A DNA stretch of 39,738 nt, from contig JAFBIW010000018.1 in assembly GCA_021531865.1 (NCBI GenBank), positions 1 to 39,738 of the forward strand. The letters run 5' to 3'. Origin of the DNA: Butyricicoccus pullicaecorum (lineage in GTDB: Bacteria > Bacillota > Clostridia > Oscillospirales > Butyricicoccaceae). Under the pieces are notes generated by a model that saw only the letters and a program-made list of their open reading frames with translations, was not told where the DNA came from and made no database searches. The position numbers and the translations under genes are program-made. Below are positions 1 through 7,791 of the stretch, piece after piece; the stretch's first letter is position 1; each line of letters starts with the position of its first letter.

Positions 1-159
1 AAAAGTGAACTTCTGTATCTGCAAGAATTCCAATCTATGGATCACTTCAAACAGGAGCTCGTTGAATATCTCGATTACTACAACAACCACCGTATCAAGG
101 CAAAGCTTAAGGGCTTGCCGCCTGCTCGTCACAGACAACAAGCCCTTTCGGCTGCTTGA
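1..159 (+). CDS. IS3-family (IS150-like) transposase, C-terminal 52 residues
   Basis: The 5' end lies outside the window; frame 1 is open from base 1 to the TGA at 157-159. The visible residues include the YYNNHRIKAKLKG segment and a PPARHRQQAL end, which is typical of the C-terminus of the OrfB DDE integrase of IS3/IS150-type elements. The last catalytic glutamate should lie upstream of the window. An IS3-type terminal inverted repeat follows about 20 bp after the stop, which supports the call. Whether the rest of the element is intact cannot be seen. Confidence 0.85.
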   Translation, partial: KSELLYLQEFQSMDHFKQELVEYLDYYNNHRIKAKLKGLPPARHRQQALSAA

Positions 160-180
160 ACAATTTTTACTTCGAAATAT

Positions 181-205
181 TGTCTAACTTTTTGGGGTCA
201 CTTCA
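181..205 (+). mobile_element. Right terminal inverted repeat of the IS3-family element
   Basis: Read on the minus strand this begins TGAAGTGACCCC and continues AAAAAGTTAGACA, the usual form of IS3/IS150-group ends (5'-TG...CA-3'). It sits just after the transposase stop. The left end and any target duplication are outside the window, so the exact outer base is inferred. Confidence 0.75.
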
Positions 206-237
206 AACATTCCGCTGCTTTTTGTGTCTTTTTTATC

Positions 238-1164
238 TTATTCCACGCCCAGAATGTCCGCCTCGTACCACTTGCACGCCTCTTTGACCGCGCTTCGCAC
301 CGGCATCCCCGCGCCCGAGAGCACGGTCAGCCAGCCCTTTTTCTCGTCCGGGATTTCGAGGGTCATCGGCTCGATCGAGACGACGTTGCCCACGCAGTCG
401 GCCAGCACCAGACCCTCATCGCAGGTCTGGATGAAGCCCTTGACACGGAAGGTGTTCTCGATGAACATTTCGATGAACTTTTGCAGGGCATAGGCCGAGA
501 TCGTCGGCGCGATGTGGATATTCACCTGCTTTAAGGTCAGGTCGGCTGTCAGGGGCAGGTCGCCGGCGGGCAGCGCCCGGGCGTTTTCCAGCAGATCGAG
601 CAGTCCGGCGTCGATCTTTCCGAAGCTCGTCTGGATGAGCGGCAGGTCGGGCCGCTGTCCCCGGATGAGGGACAGAGTCTCAGCAAGCTGCTCCGGAGTC
701 GCGCGGTCGAGCTTGTTGACCACGGCGACGTCGCTCGCGGCAAGCTGCTTGACGCAGGTGCGCGCGGTCGCGTACAGCTTGGGAAAGCGCACCGCGTCGA
801 TCAGGCACACACCGCCCATGTACGTGATGTGCGGGAAGCGGTCGGTCTGACCGAACAGGCGGCGCACGCCGGTCGGGTCGGACAGGCCCGAGGCCTCGAC
901 CAGAATCACGTCCGCATGGACGTCGGCCGATTGGCGCAGCACCTTCTCGAACTGGTCGAGACGGCAGGAGCAGAACACCGAGCCGCCCGAAATCTCCTGC
1001 AAAAAGGCCCCGAGATCAGAAAGGAGGGCGCCGTCGACGCCCTCCTTGCCAAATTCGTTGACGATGAGCTGGATCTTCTGCCCGGCGAACAGTCGGATGA
1101 AGTTTTTGAGAAATGTCGTCTTTCCCGCGCCCAGAAAGCCGGTAATCAGATACAGCCTGCTCAT
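238..1164 (-). CDS. CobW/COG0523-family GTPase (metallochaperone-like)
   Basis: A 308-residue G3E-family P-loop GTPase. Walker A is GFLGAGKTT (residues 9-17), a VEASGLSDP segment (89-97) matches the Walker B/G3 region, and NKLD (150-153) is the guanine-specificity motif. COG0523 proteins usually carry a CxCC metal site after the GG of switch I; here the segment reads GGSVFCSCR (residues 60-68), so only C65 and C67 are present. Members of the family deliver zinc, cobalt or nickel to client enzymes or act in cobalamin metabolism. The gene starts 4 nt after the stop of the UroD-family methyltransferase, so the two are translationally linked and the methyltransferase is the obvious client. The client and the metal are inferred. 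No clear terminator hairpin is visible after the TAA. Confidence 0.85.
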   Translation of the reverse strand: MSRLYLITGFLGAGKTTFLKNFIRLFAGQKIQLIVNEFGKEGVDGALLSDLGAFLQEISGGSVFCSCRLDQFEKVLRQSADVHADVILVEASGLSDPTGVRRLFGQTDRFPHITYMGGVCLIDAVRFPKLYATARTCVKQLAASDVAVVNKLDRATPEQLAETLSLIRGQRPDLPLIQTSFGKIDAGLLDLLENARALPAGDLPLTADLTLKQVNIHIAPTISAYALQKFIEMFIENTFRVKGFIQTCDEGLVLADCVGNVVSIEPMTLEIPDEKKGWLTVLSGAGMPVRSAVKEACKWYEADILGVE

Positions 1165-1168
1165 GCGA

Positions 1169-2548
1169 TTACTTCTTGCACGCCTCGATGGCTTCCTGGA
1201 TGGCCTGCTCCAGCTCGGCCCTGGTCGGGATGATGGAGCGGTACTTCAGCTCGCCGTTGATGTACATGGAGGGCAGGTTGGGCACGCCCATCTTGACGCA
1301 GCGGGCAACGTTCTCCTTGTAGATGAACTTGTACTCGACCATGTCGATCGCGTCGCCGAAGGTCTCCTTGGCCTGATTGGCCGCGCCCATCATGTAGCCG
1401 CAGGCGGCGCACTGGGCGGAATCGAGGGTGAAGACCTCAACGAGGGGCTTTTCGAGGTTGGCGTAATCGGGCAGAACGACGTTCGAGGTGTCGATCTCCT
1501 CGGCCTGGTAGTTCTTGACCATCTCGCGGACGGCGTCGGTCTCGAGGGCGGCCTGCGCAACGCCGATGCAGTTCTCGACCGGTACGTCGTAGGGCATATC
1601 GCAGCCGGGCGCGAGGATGAAGTTCTTCTTGACCTTGACCGAATCGAGCAGGTCGACCGCGAACTTCATGTTGTCCTGCTGATTGCCCAGCAGCATGATG
1701 GAGGTCAGCGGGATGTTGCCGCCGATCGCAACGTTGTACTTGTCGGAGATTTCCTTGGCGGCGAGGAGGTTGACGTTTTCGTCGACCGAGATCGAGTCGG
1801 GCGCGGTCTGGCACATGACCTCGATGTTGCGGGTCGCGTCGCCGCAGACGAAGAAGGAGGAGAAGGCGCCCTTTTCACGGATGTGGGCGAACAGCTCGGT
1901 GTAGGGTGCGGTCATGTACTGCTCAAAGTGTGCGGTCGAAATCTGGGAGATCAGCGGATCGACGATCGCGATGACGTCCATACCGGCCTCGATATAGTAA
2001 TCGGCCATCTTCATGCACACGCGGTTGCAGAAAGCGAACAGGCTCTCGACTTCTTCCTCGAAGTCGAACATATCGGTGAACAGGTTGTTGCCGCGCAGAT
2101 GGGACGCGAGGGTGAAGGGGCCGCAGATCAGGCCGTACAGGGCGGTGGTCTCGCCGACCGCTTCCTTCATGCGGTGCATGACGTCCAGAACGTAGGGGAT
2201 ACGGCCCGATTCCTTGGTCGGAATCTTGCAGTCGCAGGGGGTCTCAGGCGGCTCCTCGTCGCTGCCGTCCAGCGGGTGGCCGGAAACGGACGGCGGGCAG
2301 TCATCCGCCCAGGTCAGGTCGCAGCCCAGGCACTCGGCCTCGATCTGCAGGTCGAAAATGACCGGCTGGCCGTCCGGCTTGTACAGACGGTTGACCTCCA
2401 TCAGCGACTCGAACGCCTTGTCCGCGTCGGTCAGCATCTCGGTGGCGGTGTAGCCCTTGAGCTTGCCCGCGTGCACGCCCGCGAACGGAACCCAGGGTGC
2501 GCGCTCGGTCTCCTCATGGCGCAGGGTACGGAACAGTAAATCCTTCAT
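1169..2548 (-). CDS. UroD-family methyltransferase fused to a C-terminal thioredoxin-like domain
   Basis: 459 residues. Residues about 1-345 resemble the uroporphyrinogen decarboxylase superfamily branch that includes MtaA/MtbA, zinc enzymes which move methyl groups between corrinoid proteins and thiols. The usual HxCG zinc motif appears as FFVCGD (C235), so the histidine is replaced by Phe; the distal cysteine is present in LAPGCDMP (C316). A cysteine-rich insert occurs at 73-107. Residues about 368-459 form a thioredoxin/glutaredoxin-like domain with CAAC (380-383) and a GVPNLPSMYINGE segment typical of the cis-proline loop. An AAGGAGG site (2559-2565) precedes the ATG. The gene lies 49 bp after padR and 4 bp before the COG0523 GTPase in one operon. 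True haem decarboxylase function is unlikely given the length, fusion and neighbours. The methyl acceptor is unknown. Confidence 0.85.
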   Translation of the reverse strand: MKDLLFRTLRHEETERAPWVPFAGVHAGKLKGYTATEMLTDADKAFESLMEVNRLYKPDGQPVIFDLQIEAECLGCDLTWADDCPPSVSGHPLDGSDEEPPETPCDCKIPTKESGRIPYVLDVMHRMKEAVGETTALYGLICGPFTLASHLRGNNLFTDMFDFEEEVESLFAFCNRVCMKMADYYIEAGMDVIAIVDPLISQISTAHFEQYMTAPYTELFAHIREKGAFSSFFVCGDATRNIEVMCQTAPDSISVDENVNLLAAKEISDKYNVAIGGNIPLTSIMLLGNQQDNMKFAVDLLDSVKVKKNFILAPGCDMPYDVPVENCIGVAQAALETDAVREMVKNYQAEEIDTSNVVLPDYANLEKPLVEVFTLDSAQCAACGYMMGAANQAKETFGDAIDMVEYKFIYKENVARCVKMGVPNLPSMYINGELKYRSIIPTRAELEQAIQEAIEACKK

Positions 2549-2597
2549 GGTAATGTTTCCTCCTTGATCCTTAATAAAGCAATTTTCCGCTTTTCAT

Positions 2598-3008
2598 TCA
2601 CTTTTTGGTTTGACAGCAGCAGCCTTCGGCGGGTGCGTCCGGCAGCGCCTGCTCCAGCCGGCCGATCACATCGGTCACGCCGTCGCGGTAGGCCCGCAGG
2701 GTGACGAGCCAGTTGCCCATGCACGTCCGGCCCTCGTCGGTGATGGCGAAGACGCGCTTGCCCATGCCCGCGATCGAGTCGGCGTCCAGATGGCTCTGCA
2801 CCAGTCCGCGCGCTTCCATATCGCGCAGCACCCGGTAGACCCCGGCGGCGTCGGGCACGGCGTCCTGCCACAGGGCGGTCTCACCGATCCGGTGCACGAG
2901 ATTGTAGCCGTGGTCGGGCGCTTCGCTCAGCAGCGACAGGAGAATGGGCTGCACGAAACGCATGAGCGTTCCGCCCCGGCAGGCACACTTGGGATCGTTC
3001 TGATTCAT
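2598..3008 (-). CDS. PadR-family transcriptional regulator with cysteine-rich ends
   Basis: 136 residues with the PadR winged-helix pattern: a P-x-LL-x-LL helix, HGYNLVHRI, then VYRVLRDMEARGLV, which fits the recognition helix and wing. The start at 3008 is chosen because AAAGGAGAG lies just upstream; an in-frame ATG 21 codons earlier lacks a ribosome site. The protein has cysteine pairs at both ends: C8 and C10 (KCACRGG) and C130-C132 (EGCCCQTKK). A TATACT -10 box is visible at 3036-3041 on the minus strand, without a good -35. It is the first gene of the padR-UroD-GTPase operon, so it probably controls it and perhaps the whole island. A thiol, metal or corrinoid signal is inference. Confidence 0.85.
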   Translation of the reverse strand: MNQNDPKCACRGGTLMRFVQPILLSLLSEAPDHGYNLVHRIGETALWQDAVPDAAGVYRVLRDMEARGLVQSHLDADSIAGMGKRVFAITDEGRTCMGNWLVTLRAYRDGVTDVIGRLEQALPDAPAEGCCCQTKK

Positions 3009-3194
3009 GTGTGTCTCTCCTTTCCTGTTGCAATCAGTATAGCATTTTGAACGCGCGGGAGGATTGCACAATCTTCTGCTTTCTTTGGAATATTGTCTTT
3101 TCTTTCCGTTCCGCCGTCCAACGCTCTGTTTTGCACGTTTTACACAATAAAAATGTTCCCGTTTTATGAAATATAGACAAGGCTTGAGCGCGTG

Positions 3195-3956
3195 TCAGCC
3201 CTGCTCCCGATCGTCCAGACCGGCCGGGACGCTGCGGAATTTCCGGTTGGAGTAGTCGGCCTCGATCCGGCTGTGCGGCGGGCAGGTCAGGAAGCGGGCG
3301 TCGTCCCACGGGCCGTTGACGAGTGCGTCCAGATAGTCCATGCTGCCCTCGACCTTGGTAAATTCCCAGCCGAAGTCCTGCGCCGCCTGCCGGGCGTAGG
3401 CCTCGTGCGCCGGGCAGTCGCCCAGCGGGCAGGTGATGTAGCCGCAGTGCTTGTAGTTCTTCATCCAGCCGTTCGAGCATTCCATCAGATAGTCGGCGTT
3501 TTCCTCGCCGTATTCCTCGGCGTACATGGCACGCTGGCGGGCGTAATTCTCGGTCGAGGGGGTAAAGGCCTGTTCGATCCAGCCCGCGTTGTACCAGTAG
3601 ACGCCGGGCAGGTCGTGGAAGAGCTGGCGATAGCGGTCGGCCGAGCCGAGGAAGAGGGAAATGCAGTCGTCGCAGCGGGGCACGACGACGGGCAGCGACC
3701 GGCTGCGCAGGCCGAGCACGCCGTTCGAGCACAGGCCATATGCCAGCACGACGGCCTCAAAGCGCAGGTTCTCGGGCAGCAGGCTGTTCTCCCGCTCGAT
3801 CTCGTCGAGCGCGCGCTGGAGCTCGGTGCGCAGAATGTCGGGCGTGTCGTGCAGGCCCTGCCGCAGCCACCAGACGCGCACGGGATTTCTGCTTTCAGAC
3901 ACCAGACGGCTGATCTCACGGTTCATGACCATGCAGCCAATGATCGCAATTCGCAT
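3195..3956 (-). CDS. DUF1638-family protein
   Basis: 253 residues beginning MRIAIIGCMVMNREI, the N-terminal pattern of DUF1638, a family of unknown biochemical role that often lies beside corrinoid methyltransferase genes in methanogens and clostridia. Cysteines recur at family-like positions: C8, the AYGLCSNG segment, PRCDDC, the C-G-x-x-x-C-P-L-G-D-C-P cluster and LTCPPHS. They suggest a metal or Fe-S site, but this is not established. A GGGGAGG site (3968-3974) and a TTGCGT-18 bp-TATACT promoter precede the start. It is transcribed away from the hydantoinase-like gene, so the roughly 200-bp gap is a divergent promoter region. It belongs with the methyl-transfer island by context. Confidence 0.8.
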   Translation of the reverse strand: MRIAIIGCMVMNREISRLVSESRNPVRVWWLRQGLHDTPDILRTELQRALDEIERENSLLPENLRFEAVVLAYGLCSNGVLGLRSRSLPVVVPRCDDCISLFLGSADRYRQLFHDLPGVYWYNAGWIEQAFTPSTENYARQRAMYAEEYGEENADYLMECSNGWMKNYKHCGYITCPLGDCPAHEAYARQAAQDFGWEFTKVEGSMDYLDALVNGPWDDARFLTCPPHSRIEADYSNRKFRSVPAGLDDREQG

Positions 3957-3996
3957 GACGGAAACGTCCTCCCCTTTTTTTCACATGAGTATCTTC

Positions 3997-4026
3997 AGTA
4001 TACGCCCTGCAAAGCGCCGCACGCAA
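3997..4026 (-). promoter_or_regulatory. Promoter of the DUF1638 gene
   Basis: Minus-strand -35 TTGCGT (4021-4026) and -10 TATACT (3997-4002) with an 18-bp spacer, about 40 bp upstream of the start codon. Confidence 0.5.
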
Positions 4027-4119
4027 GAGCCGGGCGCGCTTTTGGAGGATCGTGCGAAATTCCGTCAATTTTGTCACAACCGGCAGACGATATTCCTATA
4101 CTTCGGTCACACGCCTTTT

Positions 4120-4125
4120 TATAAT
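4120..4125 (+). promoter_or_regulatory. Likely -10 box of the hydantoinase-like/RACo operon
   Basis: TATAAT lies 36 bp upstream of the ATG at 4162. No convincing -35 hexamer occurs at 16-18 bp, which would fit an activator-dependent promoter. Confidence 0.4.
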
Positions 4126-4161
4126 AGGATTAAGAGTCTCAAAAGAGAAGGAAGAAAGACC

Positions 4162-6201
4162 ATGAAACTCGCCATTGGCATTGACACGGGCGGCACCTGC
4201 ACGGACGCCGTCCTTTACGATTTTGAGTCAGGCCGGGTGCTGGGGCGCAGCAAGGCGCTGACGACCTACGACGACCTGACGCGCGGCATTCTGGCCGCGC
4301 TCGACGGGCTCGACCCCGACCTGTGCCGGCAGGCCGCCGTGGCCGGTCTGTCCACCACCCTCGCCACCAACGCCTGCGTCGAGGGCAAGTTCCGCCGCAC
4401 CCGTCTGCTCCTGATGGGCATTGACCGCCGGGGCATCGAGCGCTTCGGCGCGGACTACGGCTTCACCGACCCGGACGACATCCGCTACCTTCCCTGCCGC
4501 ACGACCATCACCGGTCAGGTTTTGGAGGAGCCCGACTGGGACTTCCTGCGCGCGCACGCTGCCGACTGGTTCTCTGATGTCGAGGGCTGCGCGGTCTGCG
4601 AAATCTACGGCATGCGCAACGGCGGCGTGCTCGAACGCAAGGCGGCGTCCATCCTCGGTGCGGCGACCGGCCTGCCCGTCGTCTGCGCGAGCACCCTGTT
4701 CGGCGGTCTGTCCAGTCTGGAACGGGCGGCCAGCGCGGTGCTCAACGCCGGACTGCTCCCGGTCACCCGCGACTTCCTCGCCGCCGTCCGGCGCGCCTTC
4801 GAGGTGCGCGGCATCGACGCGACCCTCTTCATCGTCCGCTCGGACAGCAGCCTGATGGGTCTGCAATACGCCGCCGAGCACGCGGTCGAGACCCTGCTCT
4901 CAGGGCCTGCGGCCTCGGCGCTGGGCGGCAGCGCCCTGACCGGGCAGGCGCGCGCGGTCATCGTCGATATCGGCGGCACCACGACCGACGTTGCGCTCAT
5001 CGAGGACGGTAAGCCCCTGCTGTCGCACGACGGCATCCGGGTGGGCAAGTGGAAAACGCTGGTCAGCGGACTGTTTTCGACCTCGTTCGCGCTGGGCGGC
5101 GACAGCGCGGTGCGCTGGGACAAGCGGAACGCACTCTCCCTCGGCCCCGACCGCATCATTCCGCTCTGCGTGCTGGCCGACGCCCATCCCGAGATCGTGC
5201 CCGTCCTGCGCGCGCAGGTGCGCGATACGCCCGCGCATTCCATCCCGCTGCACGAATTTCTGACCCTGAACCGTGCCGACTGGGAAACGCTCTCCCTCTC
5301 AGGCACCGAGCAGACGCTCTGCCGGGCGCTCGAGGCCGGGCCGCTCAGCCTGCAGCAGGCGGCGGACGCCATCGGCGCGGACAAGTACCAGCTCCGCACC
5401 GGGACGCTCGAACGCGCCGGGGTCATCCTGCGCGCCGGTCTGACCCCGACCGACGTCATGCACGTCAAGGGCGACTACACCCGCTTTCGCCGGGACGCGT
5501 CCATTCTGGCCGTCCGCTTCGCCGCCGCTTCGGTCGGCATGGAGCCAGAAGCCTTCTGCGACAGCGTCTACGAATACATCTCGCGCGAGGTCTTTTACGC
5601 CGTCTCCCAGATGCTGCTCGAGCACGCCTCGCCCCATTACCGCCTGCACGGGCTGGACGACGGCATACGCGAGTTGCTCCGTCTGCAATGGGAAAACCGG
5701 GCGTCGGGCGGCTCGTCCCTGCTGCACTATGCCTTCCGCTCGACCGCCGCGCTCATCGGCATCGGCGGCCCGATTCACCTCTTCCTGCCCGCCGCCGCGC
5801 AGGCGCTGGGCGCGGACTGCATCATCCCGGACTGCGCCCCGGTCGCCAACGCGGTCGGCGCGGTCACCGGACAGATGAGCGCTGCGGCCACGGCCGAGGT
5901 GCGCCCGCACGGCCTGTCCCCCGAGGACGACCGGCAGGGCGATTACGAAGTCCTGTGCACCGGCCAGCCGCCCCGCTATTTCGTCGAGGAAGACGAGGCG
6001 GTCGAATGGGCGGTTGGCCGCCTGCACGACCTGACCGCCTCCCGTCTGCGCGCGCAGGGCGCGACGGGGGCGCTTTCCTTCCAGACCAGGCGGCGGGAGC
6101 TTGCGGGCGGCGGCGTCAAGCTGGCCGACCGCATCGAGGTCACCGCCAGCACCTGCCTTATCCAAACGACCGAAAAGGAGACTGCTTCATGTTTGAACTG
6201 A
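4162..6201 (+). CDS. Hydantoinase/oxoprolinase-family protein (HyuA-like ASKHA ATPase)
   Basis: 679 residues. The N-terminus has the first phosphate motif GIDTGGTCTDAVLYD (6-20), and VIVDIGGTTTDVALI (266-280) is the second, as in hydantoinase A/5-oxoprolinase proteins. The segment VETLLSGPAASALGG (242-256) is typical of the catalytic domain. The start at 4162 is supported by an AGAAGGAAGAAAG purine tract and a TATAAT upstream. Characterised relatives hydrolyse hydantoins, oxoproline or carboxylate/carboxylase substrates using ATP. No HyuB partner is present. Instead the gene overlaps the RACo-type activator by 13 nt, so the two are co-translated. A corrinoid-related ATPase or an N-ring-opening step on a methylated substrate are both possible; neither is proven. 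Confidence 0.85.
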   Translation: MKLAIGIDTGGTCTDAVLYDFESGRVLGRSKALTTYDDLTRGILAALDGLDPDLCRQAAVAGLSTTLATNACVEGKFRRTRLLLMGIDRRGIERFGADYGFTDPDDIRYLPCRTTITGQVLEEPDWDFLRAHAADWFSDVEGCAVCEIYGMRNGGVLERKAASILGAATGLPVVCASTLFGGLSSLERAASAVLNAGLLPVTRDFLAAVRRAFEVRGIDATLFIVRSDSSLMGLQYAAEHAVETLLSGPAASALGGSALTGQARAVIVDIGGTTTDVALIEDGKPLLSHDGIRVGKWKTLVSGLFSTSFALGGDSAVRWDKRNALSLGPDRIIPLCVLADAHPEIVPVLRAQVRDTPAHSIPLHEFLTLNRADWETLSLSGTEQTLCRALEAGPLSLQQAADAIGADKYQLRTGTLERAGVILRAGLTPTDVMHVKGDYTRFRRDASILAVRFAAASVGMEPEAFCDSVYEYISREVFYAVSQMLLEHASPHYRLHGLDDGIRELLRLQWENRASGGSSLLHYAFRSTAALIGIGGPIHLFLPAAAQALGADCIIPDCAPVANAVGAVTGQMSAAATAEVRPHGLSPEDDRQGDYEVLCTGQPPRYFVEEDEAVEWAVGRLHDLTASRLRAQGATGALSFQTRRRELAGGGVKLADRIEVTASTCLIQTTEKETASCLN

Positions 6202-7679
6202 CCATTTGTTCCGGCGGCACCCGCCGCACGGTACCCGCCGCGCCCGGGCAGCTCGTCAGCGACCTGCTGCGGCAATACATCCCGTCCTTCGCCCTGCCCT
6301 GCGCGGGCAACCACACCTGCGGCAAGTGCCGGGTGCAGGTCTCGGGCGATGCCAGCCCGGTCGATGAGGCCGAGACCCGTCTGCTCTCCGACGAGGAACG
6401 GGCGCAGGGCATCCGTCTGGCCTGCTCGTGCCGGATCGCGGGCGACCTGACCGTCACCCTGCACGAGGAAGGCGCGTCCCGCATCGTCTCGTGGCACGAA
6501 ACGCCCGCGTTTGACCGCACCGAGACCGGCTACGGCTTCGCCGTCGACATCGGCACGACGACCGTCGCCATGCAGCTCGTCGACCGGGCGACCGGCGCGG
6601 TGCTGGCCGAACGGCTGGCCGAAAACGCCCAGCGGGGCTACGGCGCGGACGTCATCTCCCGCATTGAGGCGTGCAAGACCGCCGGACTTGAAACCCTGTC
6701 GAACCGCATCGCCGAACAGCTCGAGGACATGGCCGCCGCCTGTCTGCGCGAGACCGACATCGAGCGCGTCGCCGAATCGGTCGTCACCGGCAACGCCACC
6801 ATGCTCCACCTGTACGAGGGGCTTGACCCGGCCTCCCTTGCCGTCGTCCCCTTCGATGTGCAGTCCTACTTCGGCTGCATGAGCCGCCGCACGCTGGCGG
6901 GCGCGCCCGTCTATCTGCCCCGCTGTGTGGGCGCGTATGTGGGCGCGGACATCACCTGCGCGATTCTGGCCGCCGGGCTGACGGACGGCGGTGTGCAGCT
7001 TCTGGCCGACATCGGCACGAACGGCGAGATGGCCCTCGCACGGGACGGCCGTCTGCTCTGCTGCGCGACGGCGGCAGGCCCGGCCTTCGAGGGCGCGGGA
7101 CTGAGCTGTGGTATGCCCGCCGCGCCCGGCGCGATCCGCGCGGTCGCCCGGCAGGACGGCAAGACCGTCTATGAGACCGTGCAGGATGCGCCCGCCGTCG
7201 GCGTGTGCGGCTCGGGCATTCTGGACGCGCTGGCCGTCATGCTCGAGACCGAGGCGATCGACGACTCGGGCTATCTCGAGGAAGACTGGCCGGTCGGCGA
7301 CAGCGGCGTTTCGATCATCCAGCGCGACGTGCGCCAGATTCAGCTCGCCAAATCGGCCATCTGCGCCGGTCTCATCACCCTGATGGAGCACGAAGCCGTC
7401 CCGGCGGCGGAGGTCTCCCGCTTTGCGATCGCGGGCGGCTTCGGCAGCTCGATGAACTTCGACTCCGCCGTGCAGATCGGTCTGTTTCCGGCCGGTCTGC
7501 GCGAAAAGACCGACTTCATCGGCAACGGCGCGCTGGGCGGCGCGTATATGCTGCTGTGCAGCCGGGCGCTGCGCGCGCAGTCCGAGGCACTCGCCCGAAA
7601 TGCGGTCGAGCTTTCGCTCTCGGCCAGCCCCGAATTTATGGACTACTATGTGGATTGCATGTCCTTCATGCAATTCTGA
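6189..7679 (+). CDS. Reductive activator of corrinoid proteins (RACo-type, [2Fe-2S] + ASKHA domain)
   Basis: 496 residues. The N-terminal ferredoxin-like domain holds C38-x5-C44-x2-C47 and a distal cysteine near 79, the plant-type [2Fe-2S] pattern. The ATPase-like domain follows, with FAVDIGTTTVAMQL (117-130), LADIGTNGEMAL, an AAGPAFEGAG stretch and a C-terminal AGGFGSSMNF segment, as in DUF4445/RACo proteins. These enzymes use ATP binding to drive reduction of inactive Co(II) corrinoid to Co(I). At 496 residues it is shorter than well-studied RACo proteins (over 600), so the linker or middle region is reduced. It overlaps the hydantoinase-like gene by 13 nt and is followed by a strong terminator. 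The likely client is the corrinoid protein encoded just downstream on the other strand. Confidence 0.9.
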   Translation: MFELTICSGGTRRTVPAAPGQLVSDLLRQYIPSFALPCAGNHTCGKCRVQVSGDASPVDEAETRLLSDEERAQGIRLACSCRIAGDLTVTLHEEGASRIVSWHETPAFDRTETGYGFAVDIGTTTVAMQLVDRATGAVLAERLAENAQRGYGADVISRIEACKTAGLETLSNRIAEQLEDMAAACLRETDIERVAESVVTGNATMLHLYEGLDPASLAVVPFDVQSYFGCMSRRTLAGAPVYLPRCVGAYVGADITCAILAAGLTDGGVQLLADIGTNGEMALARDGRLLCCATAAGPAFEGAGLSCGMPAAPGAIRAVARQDGKTVYETVQDAPAVGVCGSGILDALAVMLETEAIDDSGYLEEDWPVGDSGVSIIQRDVRQIQLAKSAICAGLITLMEHEAVPAAEVSRFAIAGGFGSSMNFDSAVQIGLFPAGLREKTDFIGNGALGGAYMLLCSRALRAQSEALARNAVELSLSASPEFMDYYVDCMSFMQF

Positions 7680-7691
7680 CACAAAACAAAG

Positions 7692-7719
7692 GCCGCAGCC
7701 CGTGCTGCGGCTCTTTTTT
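7692..7719 (+). terminator. Intrinsic terminator after the RACo gene
   Basis: An 8-bp perfect stem GCCGCAGC/GCTGCGGC with a 4-nt loop is followed by TCTTTTTTG. Confidence 0.9.
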
Positions 7720-7735
7720 GTCCGGTTCCGGGCAC

Positions 7736-7767
7736 AAAAAAACAGACGCCCCGACGGGAGCGTCTGT
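7736..7767 (-). terminator. Intrinsic terminator of the corrinoid protein gene
   Basis: On the minus strand, ACAGACGC/GCGTCTGT (7742-7749 and 7760-7767) forms a perfect 8-bp stem followed by a seven-T run. Confidence 0.85.
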
Positions 7768-7791
7768 CCTTTTATGTATCCGACTTGATGA

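Noticed and set aside
1046-2539. A 497-codon open frame antisense to the UroD-Trx gene
   Set aside because: Same shadow effect; the opposite strand encodes recognised domains.
1169-2548. True uroporphyrinogen decarboxylase (hemE)
   Set aside because: 459 residues with a thioredoxin-like fusion and a retained distal zinc cysteine, in an operon with a COG0523 GTPase and near a corrinoid carrier; hemE products are about 350 residues and lack these.
5049-6188. Long upstream extension of the RACo reading frame through the HyuA-like gene
   Set aside because: The extension is Arg/Ala/Pro-rich shadow sequence. The ferredoxin-like domain begins right after the ATG at 6189.
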